Shown here: one piece after another, positions 21,955-31,780 of the stretch
Position numbering within the stretch: the stretch's first letter is position 1
How the letters are laid out: every line of letters starts with the position of its first letter
DNA from: Pseudomonas viridiflava
GTDB lineage: Bacteria > Pseudomonadota > Gammaproteobacteria > Pseudomonadales > Pseudomonadaceae
DNA length: 64,000 nucleotides
NCBI RefSeq assembly: GCF_900601905.1
Contig: NZ_UWFA01000416.1
Span: 744,001-808,000, forward strand
Reading direction: 5' to 3'
Translations under genes and position numbers: made by a program
Notes under the pieces: generated by a model
Seen by the model: only the letters and a program-made list of their open reading frames with translations
What the model was told of the DNA's origin: nothing
Database searches by the model: none

Positions 21955-23610
21955 GTGGAACGCGAATTTATGGAATTCGACGTGGTCATCGTCGGTGCCG
22001 GCCCCGCCGGGCTTTCTGCCGCGTGCCGCCTTAAACAAAAGGCTGCTGAAGCCGGTCAGGAAATCAGCGTCTGCGTGGTGGAGAAAGGCTCCGAAGTTGG
22101 CGCACATATTCTGTCAGGCGCCGTGTTCGAGCCGCGCGCACTGAACGAATTGTTCCCGGACTGGAAAGAACTCGGCGCGCCGCTCAATACCCCGGTCAAA
22201 CGCGACGACATCTATGTCCTGCGCAGTGCCGAAAAATCGGTAAAAGTGCCCGACATGTTTGTGCCCAAAACCATGCACAACGACGGCAACTACATAATTT
22301 CCCTGGGCAATCTGTGCCGCTGGCTGGCCCAGCAGGCCGAGAACCTGGGCGTGGAAATCTACCCGGGCTTCGCTGCTCAGGAAGCGCTGATCGACGAGAA
22401 CGGCGTGGTGCGCGGCATCCTGACCGGTGATCTGGGCGTTGATCGCGAAGGCCAGCCAAAAGACGGCCTGTACACCCCAGGCATGGAATTGCGCGGCAAG
22501 TACACGCTGTTCGCCGAAGGCTGCCGTGGCCACATCGGCAAGCAACTGATCAAACGCTTCAAGCTGGACACCGAAGCCGATGCCCAGCACTACGGCATTG
22601 GCCTCAAGGAGATCTGGGAAGTTGACCCGGCCAGGCACGAACAAGGCCTGGTAGTGCATACCGCTGGCTGGCCGCTGGACGACGACAACATGGGCGGCTC
22701 CTTCCTTTATCACCTGGAAAACAATCAGGTGGTGGTCGGCCTGATCATCGACTTGTCCTACAGCAATCCTTACCTTTCGCCTTTCGACGAATTCCAGCGC
22801 TACAAGCATCACCCGGTGGTCGCGCAATACCTCGAAGGCGGCAAGCGCATCAGCTACGGCGCACGGGCCATCGCCAAAGGTGGTCTCAACTCGCTGCCGA
22901 AAATGGTTTTCCCGGGCGGCGCGCTGATTGGTTGTGACCTGGGCACGTTGAACTTCGCCAAGATCAAGGGCAGTCACACCGCCATGAAGTCCGGCATGCT
23001 GGCCGCTGAATCGGTGGCTGAAGCGCTGCTGGCAGGCAAGGAAGGCGGCGACGAGCTGCATACTTACGTGCAGGCCTTCAAAGGCAGCTGGCTGCACGAC
23101 GAGCTGTTCGCCAGCCGTAACTTCGGCCCGGCGTTGCACAAGTACGGCGCAATCATGGGTGGCGCGTTCAACTTCGTTGATCAGAATATCTTTGGCGGCA
23201 AACTGCCGTTCACCCTGCACGACACCAAGCCCGACTACGCCTGCCTCAAACTGGCGGCGGATTCGATCAAGATCGACTACCCCAAGCCCGACGGCAAACT
23301 CAGCTTCGACAAACTCAGCTCGGTGTTCATCTCCGGTACCAACCACGAAGAAGAACAGCCTTGCCACCTGAAGCTGACCGACCCGAGCATTCCGATCGGC
23401 ACCAACCTGCCGCTGTATGACGAACCAGCCCAGCGCTATTGCCCGGCAGGCGTTTATGAAGTGGTGACGCAGGAAGACGGCGAGAAGCGTTTCCAGATCA
23501 ACGCCCAGAACTGCGTGCATTGCAAGACCTGTGACATCAAGGACCCTTCGCAGAACATCACCTGGGTAGCGCCGGAAGGCAGTGGCGGGCCGACTTATCC
23601 AAATATGTAA
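21955..23610 (+). CDS. etfD: Electron transfer flavoprotein-ubiquinone oxidoreductase
   Basis: Inner-membrane-associated FeS flavoenzyme that passes ETF electrons to ubiquinone. The 551 residues have an FAD motif (VVIVGAGPAGLSAACRL) near the N-terminus. The 4Fe-4S ligands are in YCPAGVYEV and NCVHCKTCDIKDP at the C-terminus. GTG is the start: AGGAG is seven bases upstream, and the in-frame ATG six codons later has no better site. Transcribed from a PsrA-linked promoter and divergent from etfBA. Confidence 0.95.
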   Translation: MEREFMEFDVVIVGAGPAGLSAACRLKQKAAEAGQEISVCVVEKGSEVGAHILSGAVFEPRALNELFPDWKELGAPLNTPVKRDDIYVLRSAEKSVKVPDMFVPKTMHNDGNYIISLGNLCRWLAQQAENLGVEIYPGFAAQEALIDENGVVRGILTGDLGVDREGQPKDGLYTPGMELRGKYTLFAEGCRGHIGKQLIKRFKLDTEADAQHYGIGLKEIWEVDPARHEQGLVVHTAGWPLDDDNMGGSFLYHLENNQVVVGLIIDLSYSNPYLSPFDEFQRYKHHPVVAQYLEGGKRISYGARAIAKGGLNSLPKMVFPGGALIGCDLGTLNFAKIKGSHTAMKSGMLAAESVAEALLAGKEGGDELHTYVQAFKGSWLHDELFASRNFGPALHKYGAIMGGAFNFVDQNIFGGKLPFTLHDTKPDYACLKLAADSIKIDYPKPDGKLSFDKLSSVFISGTNHEEEQPCHLKLTDPSIPIGTNLPLYDEPAQRYCPAGVYEVVTQEDGEKRFQINAQNCVHCKTCDIKDPSQNITWVAPEGSGGPTYPNM

Positions 23611-23683
23611 TTGAAAGGCTGCAGATGCCATCTCGACCCTCGTCTCGTACGGTCGAAGATGGCTCGCAGCACCTGTGCAGACT

Positions 23684-23772
23684 GTGTAGCGGCTTCAGCC
23701 GCGATAGCAGCCACAAAGCCGACAGATATCGGTTGAGTGTCCCGCACCTCGCGGCTTTGAGCCACTCCTACG
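23684..23772. repeat. Degenerate REP pair downstream of etfD
   Basis: GTAGCGGCTTCAGCCGCGA and a diverged inverted partner (CTCGCGGCTTTGAGCCACTCCTACG) lie between convergent etfD and the AraC gene. Mismatches mark it as a decayed REP. Confidence 0.6.
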
Positions 23773-23786
23773 CGGTGCTGCTCTAT

Positions 23787-24692
23787 TCAGGCAGGAATCC
23801 GCAGCTGGGCGCCCTCTTCGCCCGGGTTTCGGTCGAAGTAGCGTTTGTACTCTCGACTGAACTGCGACGTGCTCTGATACCCCACACAATGCGCGACCTG
23901 CGCGACGCCCATGCCATGGGCAATCAACATCTGCTGCGCCTTGAGCAGCCGTAGACGCTTCAAATACTGCACCGGCGATAGCAGCGTGCTGCGCTTGAAA
24001 TGCTCGTGAAAAGTCGAAGCGCTCATGTTCGCCTGGCGGGCCAGCGTCTCGACGTTTAGGGGTTCAGCGAAATGACCGTGCAGATACGCCAATGACGCGG
24101 CAATTCGGGCGAAGTTGCTCTGCTGGGCGACCAGCGCCCGCAATACCCCGGCCTGTGGTCCGCGCAACGCGGCATACAGCACCTCCCGCAAGCGCGACTG
24201 GCCCATGACCTGACAATCCAGCGGATCATGCAGGCAGCGCAACAAGCGCTCCACGGCCTCGCGCATGGGCGCATCGAGCACCGCAGAGGTCATGGACTCC
24301 GGGGTTTGCGCTTCGACGATTTGATCAGGCATTGACCCCATGGCTTGCACCAGTTCGCCCAACATGACCCGATCAATCGCCACCGACACGCCGAACAAAG
24401 GTGCCTCGGGCGTGGCGAAGGTTTCGCACATGAACGGTACCGAAAGCGCCTGCACAAGATAATGCCCCGCACCGTAATCCAGGGTTCGCGCCCCCAGACT
24501 CGCCAGCTTGCCGCCCTGGGCGATGATCATCAGGCTGGGCTCGTAAATCTGCGGGCTGCTGGCCACGTAGGTGGACAGCGAGACGACATTGACCTCAGGC
24601 AGCCGGGTCGGCACAAAGCCAGGCCGAGTCGCCAGCGGCTTGATCAGCGCAACCAGCGTGGCATTGGCATCGGAATGATGAGGTAACGACAT
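23787..24692 (-). CDS. AraC-family transcriptional regulator
   Basis: The 301 residues have an N-terminal AraC ligand-type domain (about 25-190, with PSLMIIAQGGKLASLG). A C-terminal double HTH follows (about 200-295), with LARQANMSASTFHEHFKR and AQVAHCVGYQSTSQFSREYKR. It is divergent from the adjacent alcohol dehydrogenase with a 179-base gap, so it probably controls that gene. Inducer unknown. Confidence 0.9.
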   Translation of the reverse strand: MSLPHHSDANATLVALIKPLATRPGFVPTRLPEVNVVSLSTYVASSPQIYEPSLMIIAQGGKLASLGARTLDYGAGHYLVQALSVPFMCETFATPEAPLFGVSVAIDRVMLGELVQAMGSMPDQIVEAQTPESMTSAVLDAPMREAVERLLRCLHDPLDCQVMGQSRLREVLYAALRGPQAGVLRALVAQQSNFARIAASLAYLHGHFAEPLNVETLARQANMSASTFHEHFKRSTLLSPVQYLKRLRLLKAQQMLIAHGMGVAQVAHCVGYQSTSQFSREYKRYFDRNPGEEGAQLRIPA

Positions 24693-24871
24693 GAGGCACC
24701 AGACGGAGGATTAGACAGCGGCATCATCGCAGATATGCGCGATAGAGCAATATTGGGCTTTTCATGGCCGGAGGATTAGGCATGACTCGCGGAGGAATGT
24801 TCATAGCCTTGAGCCAGCAACTCCCGGAAAATGGTTCGCCTGACTTTTGCACTCTCTCGCGAGGTAACTCC

Positions 24872-25924
24872 ATGTACACAGCTATCGGTTACGCGGCTCA
24901 ATCATCGACCGCTCCCCTCGCCCCACTGAAATTCGAGCGCCGTGACCCGCGCCCGGATGACGTGGCCATTGAAATCATGTTCTGCGGCGTCTGCCACTCC
25001 GACATCCACCAGGCGCGTGACGAATGGGGCTTTGCGTCCTATCCGCTGATGCCCGGCCATGAAATCGTCGGCAAAGTGACCGCGGTCGGCGCAGACGTTG
25101 CCAAATACAAGGTCGGCGATCTGGTCGGCGTGGGCTGCATGGTTGATTCGTGCCGCACTTGCGATGCTTGTAAAGCTGATCTGGAAAACTACTGCCAGAA
25201 CGGCATGACGCCGACCTATGCCGGTCACGACCGCATTGACGGCAGCCTGACCATGGGCGGTTATTCGGACAGCATCGTGGTTAGCGAGCGTTTCGTGGTG
25301 AGCATCCCGGAAAAACTCGACCTGGCCAGCGCTGCGCCAATCCTTTGTGCGGGCATCACTACCTACTCGCCGCTCAAGCACTACGGCGTGAAAGCGGGCC
25401 ATAAAGTTGGCGTGCTGGGTATGGGTGGCCTGGGCCATATGGGCATCAAGTTTGCCAAAGCCATGGGTGCGCAAGTCACACTGTTCACGCGCTCGGCCAG
25501 CAAAGCCGAAGAAGGCCGTCGTCAAGGCGCCGACCATGTGGTTATCTCCACCGACGAATCGCAGATGCAGGCCGTTGCCGGTACGTTCGACTTCCTGCTA
25601 GACACCATTCCGGTGCAGCACGATCTGAACCCGTACCTGCAAACCCTGCGCTTTGACGGCGTGCATATCCTGGTAGGCCTGATCGAGCCGATCAACCCGC
25701 CAGTCAACGCAGTCAATCTGGTCATGACCCGCAAGGTACTGGCCGGTTCGATGATCGGCGGCATGGCTGAAACCCAGGAAGTGCTGGATTTCTGCGCCGA
25801 ACACGACATCACCTGCGACATCGAAATGCTCGACATTCGCAACATCAACGAAGCGTTCGAGCGTGTGGTGAAGGGTGACGTGAAGTACCGTTTCGTTATC
25901 GATATGGCGACGTTGAAGGCTTAA
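24872..25924 (+). CDS. NAD(P)-dependent zinc alcohol dehydrogenase / aldehyde reductase (YahK/CAD type)
   Basis: Medium-chain dehydrogenase of 350 residues. The catalytic zinc region is CGVCHSDIHQARDEWG plus GHEIVGKV. Structural-zinc cysteines are in CMVDSCRTCDACKADLENYC, and the nucleotide fold is GVLGMGGLGHMGIKFAKAMG with FTRSASK, which suggests NADPH. ATG 24872 has GAGG eight bases upstream; longer in-frame readings lack a better site. Broad aldehyde reduction is known for this family; the specific substrate is unknown. Confidence 0.88.
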   Translation: MYTAIGYAAQSSTAPLAPLKFERRDPRPDDVAIEIMFCGVCHSDIHQARDEWGFASYPLMPGHEIVGKVTAVGADVAKYKVGDLVGVGCMVDSCRTCDACKADLENYCQNGMTPTYAGHDRIDGSLTMGGYSDSIVVSERFVVSIPEKLDLASAAPILCAGITTYSPLKHYGVKAGHKVGVLGMGGLGHMGIKFAKAMGAQVTLFTRSASKAEEGRRQGADHVVISTDESQMQAVAGTFDFLLDTIPVQHDLNPYLQTLRFDGVHILVGLIEPINPPVNAVNLVMTRKVLAGSMIGGMAETQEVLDFCAEHDITCDIEMLDIRNINEAFERVVKGDVKYRFVIDMATLKA

Positions 25925-25946
25925 TACAGCTGCAGCGCGTCGAGAT

Positions 25947-26040
25947 TGTGGGAGCAAGCGTGCTTGCGAAGACGGTGTTCCAGACCCGAGAAATGTTGGG
26001 AATGTACCGGCCCCTTCGCGAGCAAGCTCGCTCCCACAGG
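25947..26040. repeat. REP pair (TGTGGGAGCAAGC type)
   Basis: TGTGGGAGCAAGCGTGCTTG and an inverted GCGAGCAAGCTCGCTCCCAC copy flank about 50 bases between convergent genes. The remaining gap to 26223 holds nothing I can name. Confidence 0.8.
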
Positions 26041-26223
26041 CGACCGCGTTTTCATTTAGCCGGAAAGAGGCTAGTACACCCGCCCGAAATCAATCGCCTG
26101 AAATGCCGCCCTGCCGTCTAAAGCCGAGCGCCGCCCGGCCGGTCCCACAAAAAGTGCATCGCAGGCCAACATAGAATCTCCCAGAGATCCTGCGTTTTTT
26201 TCAGACGGGCCGTAACTCTGTGT

Positions 26224-27030
26224 TTACCCCCCCAACTCAGCCGACAACCGAGCCGCGGTCTGTTTGATCAACGGCACCAGCTCGGTCATCTTCTCCAGCG
26301 GCATGTAGGGCACGGTACTGGCGATGCTGATACCGGCAATAATCTGCATGCTGGCATCCCGAATGGGCGCCGCGACGCAGCGGATCGACGGTTCGTTGTC
26401 TTCCAGATCGAACGCATAACCGCCCTGAACGTATTCATGCATGCGCTGGCGGACCTGATCCCAGGATTGTTCCTGATGCGCAGGCCACAGCGGGTTAGGC
26501 GTGACCTGCGGCAGGCTGATGTCATACAGCCGCTGCCACTCTCTTTCCGGACTGTCCAGCAATAGCGCCTTGCCAATACCGGTGCGCGCCAGCGGCATGC
26601 GATGGCCCACACGGGAGCGCATTTCCGGCCCGTTGCGGCCCGGGTTCTTGTGGAGATAGAGGACTTCATCGCCATCGCGGATCGCCAGATGCACGGTATC
26701 CCCGGTCAACTGCGACAACTCATCCAGATACGGTCGGGCCAGCATCGCCAGCGGGACTTCTTCGCGCGCCTGGAAGCCCAGTTCAATCAGCTTGGGACCC
26801 AACAGATAGCCGACTTGCGGCAGGACCCGCAGGTAGCGCTCGTCCACCAGACAGCTGACCAATCTATGGGTGGTGCTGCGCGTGGTGCCGATGCGCAGGG
26901 CTATTTCCTTGAGATCACGGGCTCCATTGGCCACCGCCTGAACCACGCCGAGGCCGCGTAACAGGGTCTGGGTGCCAGTGGGTGCAGCCTCTTTGGAAGC
27001 ACTGCCTGGCGTATCGGGAGCTTGCGACAT
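26224..27030 (-). CDS. IclR-family regulator of the D-galactonate cluster
   Basis: The 268 residues show an N-terminal winged helix (about 20-85; LKEIALRIGTTRSTTHRLVS) and a C-terminal IclR effector domain (about 100-265; TVHLAIRDGDEVLYLHK, RCVAAPIRDASMQIIAGISIAS). ATG 27030 has AAGG six bases upstream; the longer frame starts with TTG. It is the last gene after dgoT on the same strand, so it is inferred to sense galactonate or a breakdown product. E. coli uses a GntR-type DgoR instead. Confidence 0.85.
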   Translation of the reverse strand: MSQAPDTPGSASKEAAPTGTQTLLRGLGVVQAVANGARDLKEIALRIGTTRSTTHRLVSCLVDERYLRVLPQVGYLLGPKLIELGFQAREEVPLAMLARPYLDELSQLTGDTVHLAIRDGDEVLYLHKNPGRNGPEMRSRVGHRMPLARTGIGKALLLDSPEREWQRLYDISLPQVTPNPLWPAHQEQSWDQVRQRMHEYVQGGYAFDLEDNEPSIRCVAAPIRDASMQIIAGISIASTVPYMPLEKMTELVPLIKQTAARLSAELGG

Positions 27031-27094
27031 ATCAGGCCTTATCAATCAAAATGCTGGCGGCATTATCGCCGCCAGCCCGTCTGCATGCCAGCCG

Positions 27095-28405
27095 CTACAG
27101 CTCGATACGCTCGACCTTGCCCACCAGCAGGATGTAGGACAGCGCACCGATCAACGCCAGGACAGCGATGTAGGTGATGGCGGGCGCGAAGGAGTCGCCA
27201 GTGGCCAGAAAACCAATCACGATCGGCGTGGCAATCGCCGAGAGGTTGCCGATGAAGTTGAAGGTACCGCCCGTCAAGCCCAGCAAACGCGCAGGAGCCA
27301 GGGTTGAAACCAGCGACCAAGTGATTGAAGCCAGGCCGTTACCGAAGAACGCCAATGCCAGGAATGCGATCACCAGCGGCGTCGATTCGACGAAATTGGC
27401 GCCAATGATCGACGTCGAAATCAACAGACCGGCAATGATCGGCAGCTTGCGGGCAAAGCCCACGGTATGACCACGACGGATCAGCCAGTCCGAGAAAAAG
27501 CCCGAGCACAGCACGCCAACAAAGGCAGCGAGAAACGGCAGCGAGGCCAGCAAGCCGGACTTGATGAAGTCCATGCCGCGGTACTTCACCAGATAGGTCG
27601 GGAACCAGGTCAGGAAGAACCACAGCGTCGAGTTAAGGCAGAACTGGCCGAGGTAGATCCCCCACAGCTTGCGCTTGGTCAGCACAATGCCCAGATCCGA
27701 CCAGCTGAAGCCACGTTTTTCCTTGGCAACATCGGTCTGGATGTCCACCAATCCACCACCGTCGCGGATCAGCTCGATTTCAGCTTCGTTGACGCCTTTG
27801 AAATCACGCGGCTCGCGATACACCATGTACCAGATGACTGCCCAGATCACACCCACCGCACCGGTGCTGACGAAGACCATGTGCCAGCCATAGTGAGCCT
27901 GCAACCACGCCAGCACCGGGGTCAGAAACGCCAGGCCGACAAATTGCCCCGAAGTGTAGAAACCAATCGCCGTCGCCCGCTCGCGCTCGGGGAACCAAGT
28001 GGTGACCACACGGCTGTTGATCGGGTAGGCAGGCGCTTCAAGGGCGCCCACCGCCATGCGCAGCACGAACAACGCAATGAAGCTGGCGGCAAAACCAAGC
28101 ATGATGGTCGCAATGGACCAGAGCAGCAACGCGGCGGTGTACAGGATGCGCGGCGGTACTCTGTCCACCAGCCAGCCGCCGGGCAATTGCATGGCGGCGT
28201 AGGTCCAGCCGAACGCCGAGAAAATCCACCCGACATGGATCGGGTCGATGCCCAGCTCAGTAGTCAGTGCCGGTGCGGCGATCGACAGGTTGCTGCGGTC
28301 CAGGTAGTTGATCACCACGGTGATGAACAACAGGACCATGATGAAATAGCGCTTGCGCGTTGGCGTCACCAGAGACGCCGCGCCCTCGAGCGTGCGGGTT
28401 TGCAT
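27095..28405 (-). CDS. dgoT: MFS transporter, D-galactonate/hexonate type
   Basis: Twelve-segment anion:cation symporter (ACS) family protein of 436 residues. INYLDRSNLSIAAPAL in the first helix and DRVPPRILYTAALLLWS in the loop 2-3 region are characteristic of the glucarate/galactonate subgroup. The central loop is about residues 195-230. Inner membrane. It follows dgoD after 180 bases that contain a REP. Galactonate specificity is inferred from the operon. Confidence 0.85.
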   Translation of the reverse strand: MQTRTLEGAASLVTPTRKRYFIMVLLFITVVINYLDRSNLSIAAPALTTELGIDPIHVGWIFSAFGWTYAAMQLPGGWLVDRVPPRILYTAALLLWSIATIMLGFAASFIALFVLRMAVGALEAPAYPINSRVVTTWFPERERATAIGFYTSGQFVGLAFLTPVLAWLQAHYGWHMVFVSTGAVGVIWAVIWYMVYREPRDFKGVNEAEIELIRDGGGLVDIQTDVAKEKRGFSWSDLGIVLTKRKLWGIYLGQFCLNSTLWFFLTWFPTYLVKYRGMDFIKSGLLASLPFLAAFVGVLCSGFFSDWLIRRGHTVGFARKLPIIAGLLISTSIIGANFVESTPLVIAFLALAFFGNGLASITWSLVSTLAPARLLGLTGGTFNFIGNLSAIATPIVIGFLATGDSFAPAITYIAVLALIGALSYILLVGKVERIEL

Positions 28406-28463
28406 AAGAGGTGCCTCTTTTTATGTTTATTGAGGTCGGGAACAGTTCTGAATTCGCGCGAAC

Positions 28464-28556
28464 CCTGCGGGAGCGGTGCTTGCCCGCGATAAGGACACCG
28501 CAGATATCAGGTCTATCGCGTCCAGCCTTATCGCGGGCAAGCACCGCTCCCACAGG
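28464..28556. repeat. REP pair inside the dgo operon
   Basis: CTGCGGGAGCGGTGCTTGCC and an inverted copy of nearly the same 30 bases (GCGGGCAAGCACCGCTCCCA) lie between dgoD and dgoT. Such a hairpin in mRNA may stabilise the upstream part or reduce dgoT expression (inference). Confidence 0.85.
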
Positions 28557-28585
28557 TCAACATTCCAATCTGAAGGCCGTGCGAA

Positions 28586-29734
28586 TCACCACTCCGCAAA
28601 ACTGCCATCGGCATGGCGCCAGATCGGGTTGCGCCAGCGATGGCCGATGGCCGCGCGCTCTTTGACGTACTCTTCGTTGATCTCGATGCCCAGGCCTGGC
28701 CCATTGGGGATTTTCACCATGCCCTTGTCGTAGTCGAAGACCTCGGGATTCTTGATGTAATCCAGCAGGTCGTTGCTCTCGTTGTAGTGGATGCCCAGGC
28801 TCTGCTCCTGAATGAAGGCGTTGTAGCAGACCGCATCCAGCTGCAGGCACGCCGCCAGCGCGATCGGCCCCAGCGGGCAGTGCAACGCCAGCGCCACGTC
28901 ATAGGCCTCGGCCATGTTGGCGATCTTGCGAGTCTCGGTGATCCCGCCCGCGTGAGAGGCATCGGGCTGGATGATGTCGACATAGCCTTCGCTCAGCACG
29001 CGCTTGAAATCCCAACGGGAGAACAAACGCTCGCCCAGGGCAATTGGCGTACTGGTCAGCGGTGCCAGCTCTTTGAGCGCTTCGTAGTTCTCGCTGAGCA
29101 CCGGTTCTTCGATAAACATCAGCTTGTACGGATCGAGCTCTTTCATCAGCACCTTGGCCATGGGCTTGTGCACCCGGCCATGGAAGTCGACGCCGATACC
29201 AACGTTGGGCCCGACTGCATCACGTACGGCGGCAACATTGGCCAGCGCCAGGTCGACCTTGTCGAAGGTATCAAGGAACTGCAGCTCTTCGGTGCCGTTC
29301 ATCTTGACGGCCGTGAAGCCGCGCTCCACCGCTTCTTTGGCGGCGCGTGCGGTATCGGCCGGGCGGTCACCGCCAATCCACGAATACACCCGAATCTTGT
29401 CTCGCACCTGCCCGCCCAACAGATCACTGACCGAGACTCCAAGGTGCTTGCCCTTGATGTCCCACAGCGCCTGATCGATCCCGGCCAGGGCGCTCATGTG
29501 CACCGCCCCGCCCCGGTAGAAGCCGCCGCGGTAGAGCACGGTCCAGATGTCTTCGATGTTGCGCGGGTCTTTGCCGATCAGATAATCGGACAATTCTTCT
29601 ACTGCGGCAGCGACCGTGTGGGCGCGGCCTTCAACTACGGGCTCGCCCCAGCCAGTGATGCCCTGATCGGTCTCGACCTTGAGGAAGCACCAGCGCGGCG
29701 GAACGATGAACGTCGTGAGTTTAGTGATTTTCAT
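28586..29734 (-). CDS. dgoD: D-galactonate dehydratase
   Basis: Enolase-superfamily enzyme that converts D-galactonate to 2-dehydro-3-deoxygalactonate. The 382 residues begin [20 protein letters not shown], and the length equals the family's. Metal and catalytic residues lie in [32 protein letters not shown] and [11 protein letters not shown]. The start at 29734 is the family start; the in-frame extension to 29833 overlaps the dgoA end and is rejected. Confidence 0.95.
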   Translation of the reverse strand: MKITKLTTFIVPPRWCFLKVETDQGITGWGEPVVEGRAHTVAAAVEELSDYLIGKDPRNIEDIWTVLYRGGFYRGGAVHMSALAGIDQALWDIKGKHLGVSVSDLLGGQVRDKIRVYSWIGGDRPADTARAAKEAVERGFTAVKMNGTEELQFLDTFDKVDLALANVAAVRDAVGPNVGIGVDFHGRVHKPMAKVLMKELDPYKLMFIEEPVLSENYEALKELAPLTSTPIALGERLFSRWDFKRVLSEGYVDIIQPDASHAGGITETRKIANMAEAYDVALALHCPLGPIALAACLQLDAVCYNAFIQEQSLGIHYNESNDLLDYIKNPEVFDYDKGMVKIPNGPGLGIEINEEYVKERAAIGHRWRNPIWRHADGSFAEW

Positions 29735-29795
29735 GTGTGCGATTCTCTTGTTAGAAGTGGCGCCTTGGGCGCTCTGGTGTTTCGAACTGACGGCC

Positions 29796-30425
29796 TCAAA
29801 AACGCTCGGTAAGCTGCTTCCAGGCGTTGACATACGCGTTGGCGCGCTCGGTAACGTCAGCAGCGCTCATCCCCGGTTTGAAAAGCCCTGAGCCCAGGCC
29901 GAAACCTTTCACACCCGCTTCGAGGAACACGCTCATGTTGTCCGGGGTGATGCCGCCCACCGGGATCAGCACGGTGCCAATCGGCAGCACTGCCAGCCAG
30001 GCCTTGACCACCGCAGGGCTCATTTGCTCAGCCGGGAACAGCTTGAGCACGTCAGCGCCTTCAGCCAGTGCGGCGAAAGCTTCGGTGGGGGTCGCAACGC
30101 CCGGGGACAGGAACAGGCCCGCCTCTTTGGCTGCGCGCAGCACATTGGCATCACTGTGGGGCATGACGATCACCTGACCGCCCGCCTCCTTTACCAGGTT
30201 CACTTGCTGGGGAGTCAGCACGGTGCCCGCACCGATCAGGCAATCAGCAGGCAGGCTCTGACGCAACAGACGAATGCTGTCATAGGGCTGTGGCGAGTTG
30301 AGCGGCACTTCGATGACCCGAAAGCCCGCGCTGTACAACACGTCGCCAATGGCGGGGGCTTCTTCCGGGCGCAGCCCGCGCAAAATGGCAATCAAACCGT
30401 TTTCCAGCAACGCTTGCTTGAGCAT
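29796..30425 (-). CDS. dgoA: 2-Dehydro-3-deoxy-6-phosphogalactonate aldolase
   Basis: Class I aldolase that yields pyruvate and glyceraldehyde 3-phosphate. The 209-residue TIM barrel shows [25 protein letters not shown] (catalytic Glu), [11 protein letters not shown] and the Schiff-base lysine in [12 protein letters not shown]. It starts two bases after the dgoK stop. Unlike the fused E. coli DgoA/D of older annotations, it is separate from dgoD here. Confidence 0.94.
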   Translation of the reverse strand: MLKQALLENGLIAILRGLRPEEAPAIGDVLYSAGFRVIEVPLNSPQPYDSIRLLRQSLPADCLIGAGTVLTPQQVNLVKEAGGQVIVMPHSDANVLRAAKEAGLFLSPGVATPTEAFAALAEGADVLKLFPAEQMSPAVVKAWLAVLPIGTVLIPVGGITPDNMSVFLEAGVKGFGLGSGLFKPGMSAADVTERANAYVNAWKQLTERF

Positions 30426-30427
30426 GT

Positions 30428-31420
30428 TCAGACCTCTTTTTCAGTGGGGGCGAGCAAGCCAGCGTTGCTCGCCACTTGCCATAGACCGCGCTCGGTCGCC
30501 TGCTCGGCCACCGTCACCTGAGTAAAACCACAGGCCTTGAGCCCACGGGAATAGCGCAGACATAACTGTTCGCCGCCGAGCAGAATCACGGCGGGCAATT
30601 GCGAATGTTGTAAATGCTGCAAGGCGGCCAGGGCGGCCAATTCGTGGCCGATCAGCAGGCCGGACAAGTAGTCGGGCTGCGCACTGGCAGCCATTTGACC
30701 GGTTAGCCCGAGCGTGCGGCAGCTGAAGATCGTCGAGAGCGGCCCCGCTTCGCCTTCGGCAGACAGCGCGACCGCGACGCCGCGATCAAACGCCGCCTCG
30801 TCGAAGCCATCGCCACGCGCCATGGTGCGACCGAGAATCGTGTGATTACTCAAGGCCGCGAAGACTTCGCCCGTCATGAAGGTATCGAAATGAACGATGC
30901 AACCGTCAGCCGCCAGCACCCATTTCGAATGGCTGCCGGGCAAGCCGATCAGCACAGACTTGAGCGCATCGGCGACAGGCAGGCCAGCAAGTACGCCCAA
31001 GACCTGAGTTTCTTCGCCACGCATGACATTGGGCAGCGCCGAGCGCTGGAGGACACCGGGGACGATGTGCACGTCGATCCCACGCTGGCTGCGCACGATC
31101 TGCAGTGCCGCGCCGAGGCCATCGACACTGGCTGGCGTCTCAAGATAGGCCGCTTCGCGCCAGCCCTGGGCGCTGCCGACCATGCCGCACGCGATGACCG
31201 GCAGATCGGGCTGTGCGTCTAGCCAGTCGCCACAGGCTTCGTCAAACGCGAGCTCAAAACCGTCGCTGCACATTGCAGCTCCGATCATTCGGGGCGTGGT
31301 GGGCAATTGCATGATGCCCGCGATCAAAGAGCGTTGTTCCAGGACCCGGCCCTGCTCGCCGAGTCGATAAGCCCGAAGTGAGGTGGTCCCCCAATCGAGC
31401 GCGATCAATTGCGCCTGCAT
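30428..31420 (-). CDS. dgoK: 2-Dehydro-3-deoxygalactonokinase
   Basis: Phosphorylates 2-dehydro-3-deoxygalactonate at C6. The 330 residues begin with an ASKHA-type phosphate loop (IALDWGTTSLRAYRLG). GLPGSHSKWVLAADGCIVHFDTFMTGE is the characteristic central block. First gene of the dgo operon. AGGTGA precedes the ATG, and an AANAANAA motif sits just upstream of that SD. Confidence 0.92.
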   Translation of the reverse strand: MQAQLIALDWGTTSLRAYRLGEQGRVLEQRSLIAGIMQLPTTPRMIGAAMCSDGFELAFDEACGDWLDAQPDLPVIACGMVGSAQGWREAAYLETPASVDGLGAALQIVRSQRGIDVHIVPGVLQRSALPNVMRGEETQVLGVLAGLPVADALKSVLIGLPGSHSKWVLAADGCIVHFDTFMTGEVFAALSNHTILGRTMARGDGFDEAAFDRGVAVALSAEGEAGPLSTIFSCRTLGLTGQMAASAQPDYLSGLLIGHELAALAALQHLQHSQLPAVILLGGEQLCLRYSRGLKACGFTQVTVAEQATERGLWQVASNAGLLAPTEKEV

Positions 31421-31431
31421 CGCTTCACCTA

Positions 31432-31439
31432 TTGTTTTT
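31432..31439 (-). promoter_or_regulatory. Candidate Hfq/Crc catabolite-repression site in dgoK leader
   Basis: On the minus strand AAAAACAA (AANAANAA) lies directly before the AGGTGA SD. This matches the Hfq/Crc target motif of pseudomonads, placed to block translation. Short motif, so moderate confidence. Confidence 0.45.
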
Positions 31440-31590
31440 TGAGCAGTGAGTGCGAGGCGGACTATAAGCCCAACGCCGAATAAATCTCAATATGTAATTT
31501 TGCATCCCATATATAGGGATGTTTTTCAGTTCGGTATTTATTCCAGTACCGGCCGGACACTGCAACTCAATGTCCCTGCAATGCACAGAT

Positions 31591-31685
31591 CCTGTGGGAC
31601 AGGTTTTAGCCGGGAATACCTCCGCTCAGCCGCTGCATAGGTGTCGACAGACATGCCGCTTTCCAGGCTGAAGCCGGTCCCACAG
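31591..31685. repeat. REP-like pair (TGTGGGACMGG type)
   Basis: CCTGTGGGACAGGTTTTAGC and an inverted GCTGAAGCCGGTCCCACAG flank about 60 bases. The family is a variant distinct from the GGGAGCGG type elsewhere in the window. Confidence 0.6.
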
Positions 31686-31732
31686 CCAGACTTGATGTCT
31701 GTCTCAGAGGAGTTTCCAGATACTGCACGCAT

Positions 31733-31762
31733 AAAAAAACGCCCCTGATCGGGGCGTTTTTT
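31733..31762 (-). terminator. Rho-independent terminator of asd
   Basis: AAAAAACGCCCC-TGAT-GGGGCGTTTTTT is symmetrical, with A and T runs on both sides, 18 bases after the asd stop. It probably stops the leu-asd transcript and could stop transcription from the other side. Confidence 0.9.
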
Positions 31763-31780
31763 GTGTTTCGGTGTCGCGTA

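Larger units (their letters stand above)
31421..31780. other. Gap between dgoK and asd
   Basis: 360 bases that must carry the dgo promoter near 31440-31550 (AT-rich), a REP-like pair, and the asd terminator. No gene is supported here. Confidence 0.6.

Noticed and set aside
22114-23631. Minus-strand open frame (505 codons) opposite etfD
   Set aside because: Antisense shadow; etfD has all FAD and FeS motifs.
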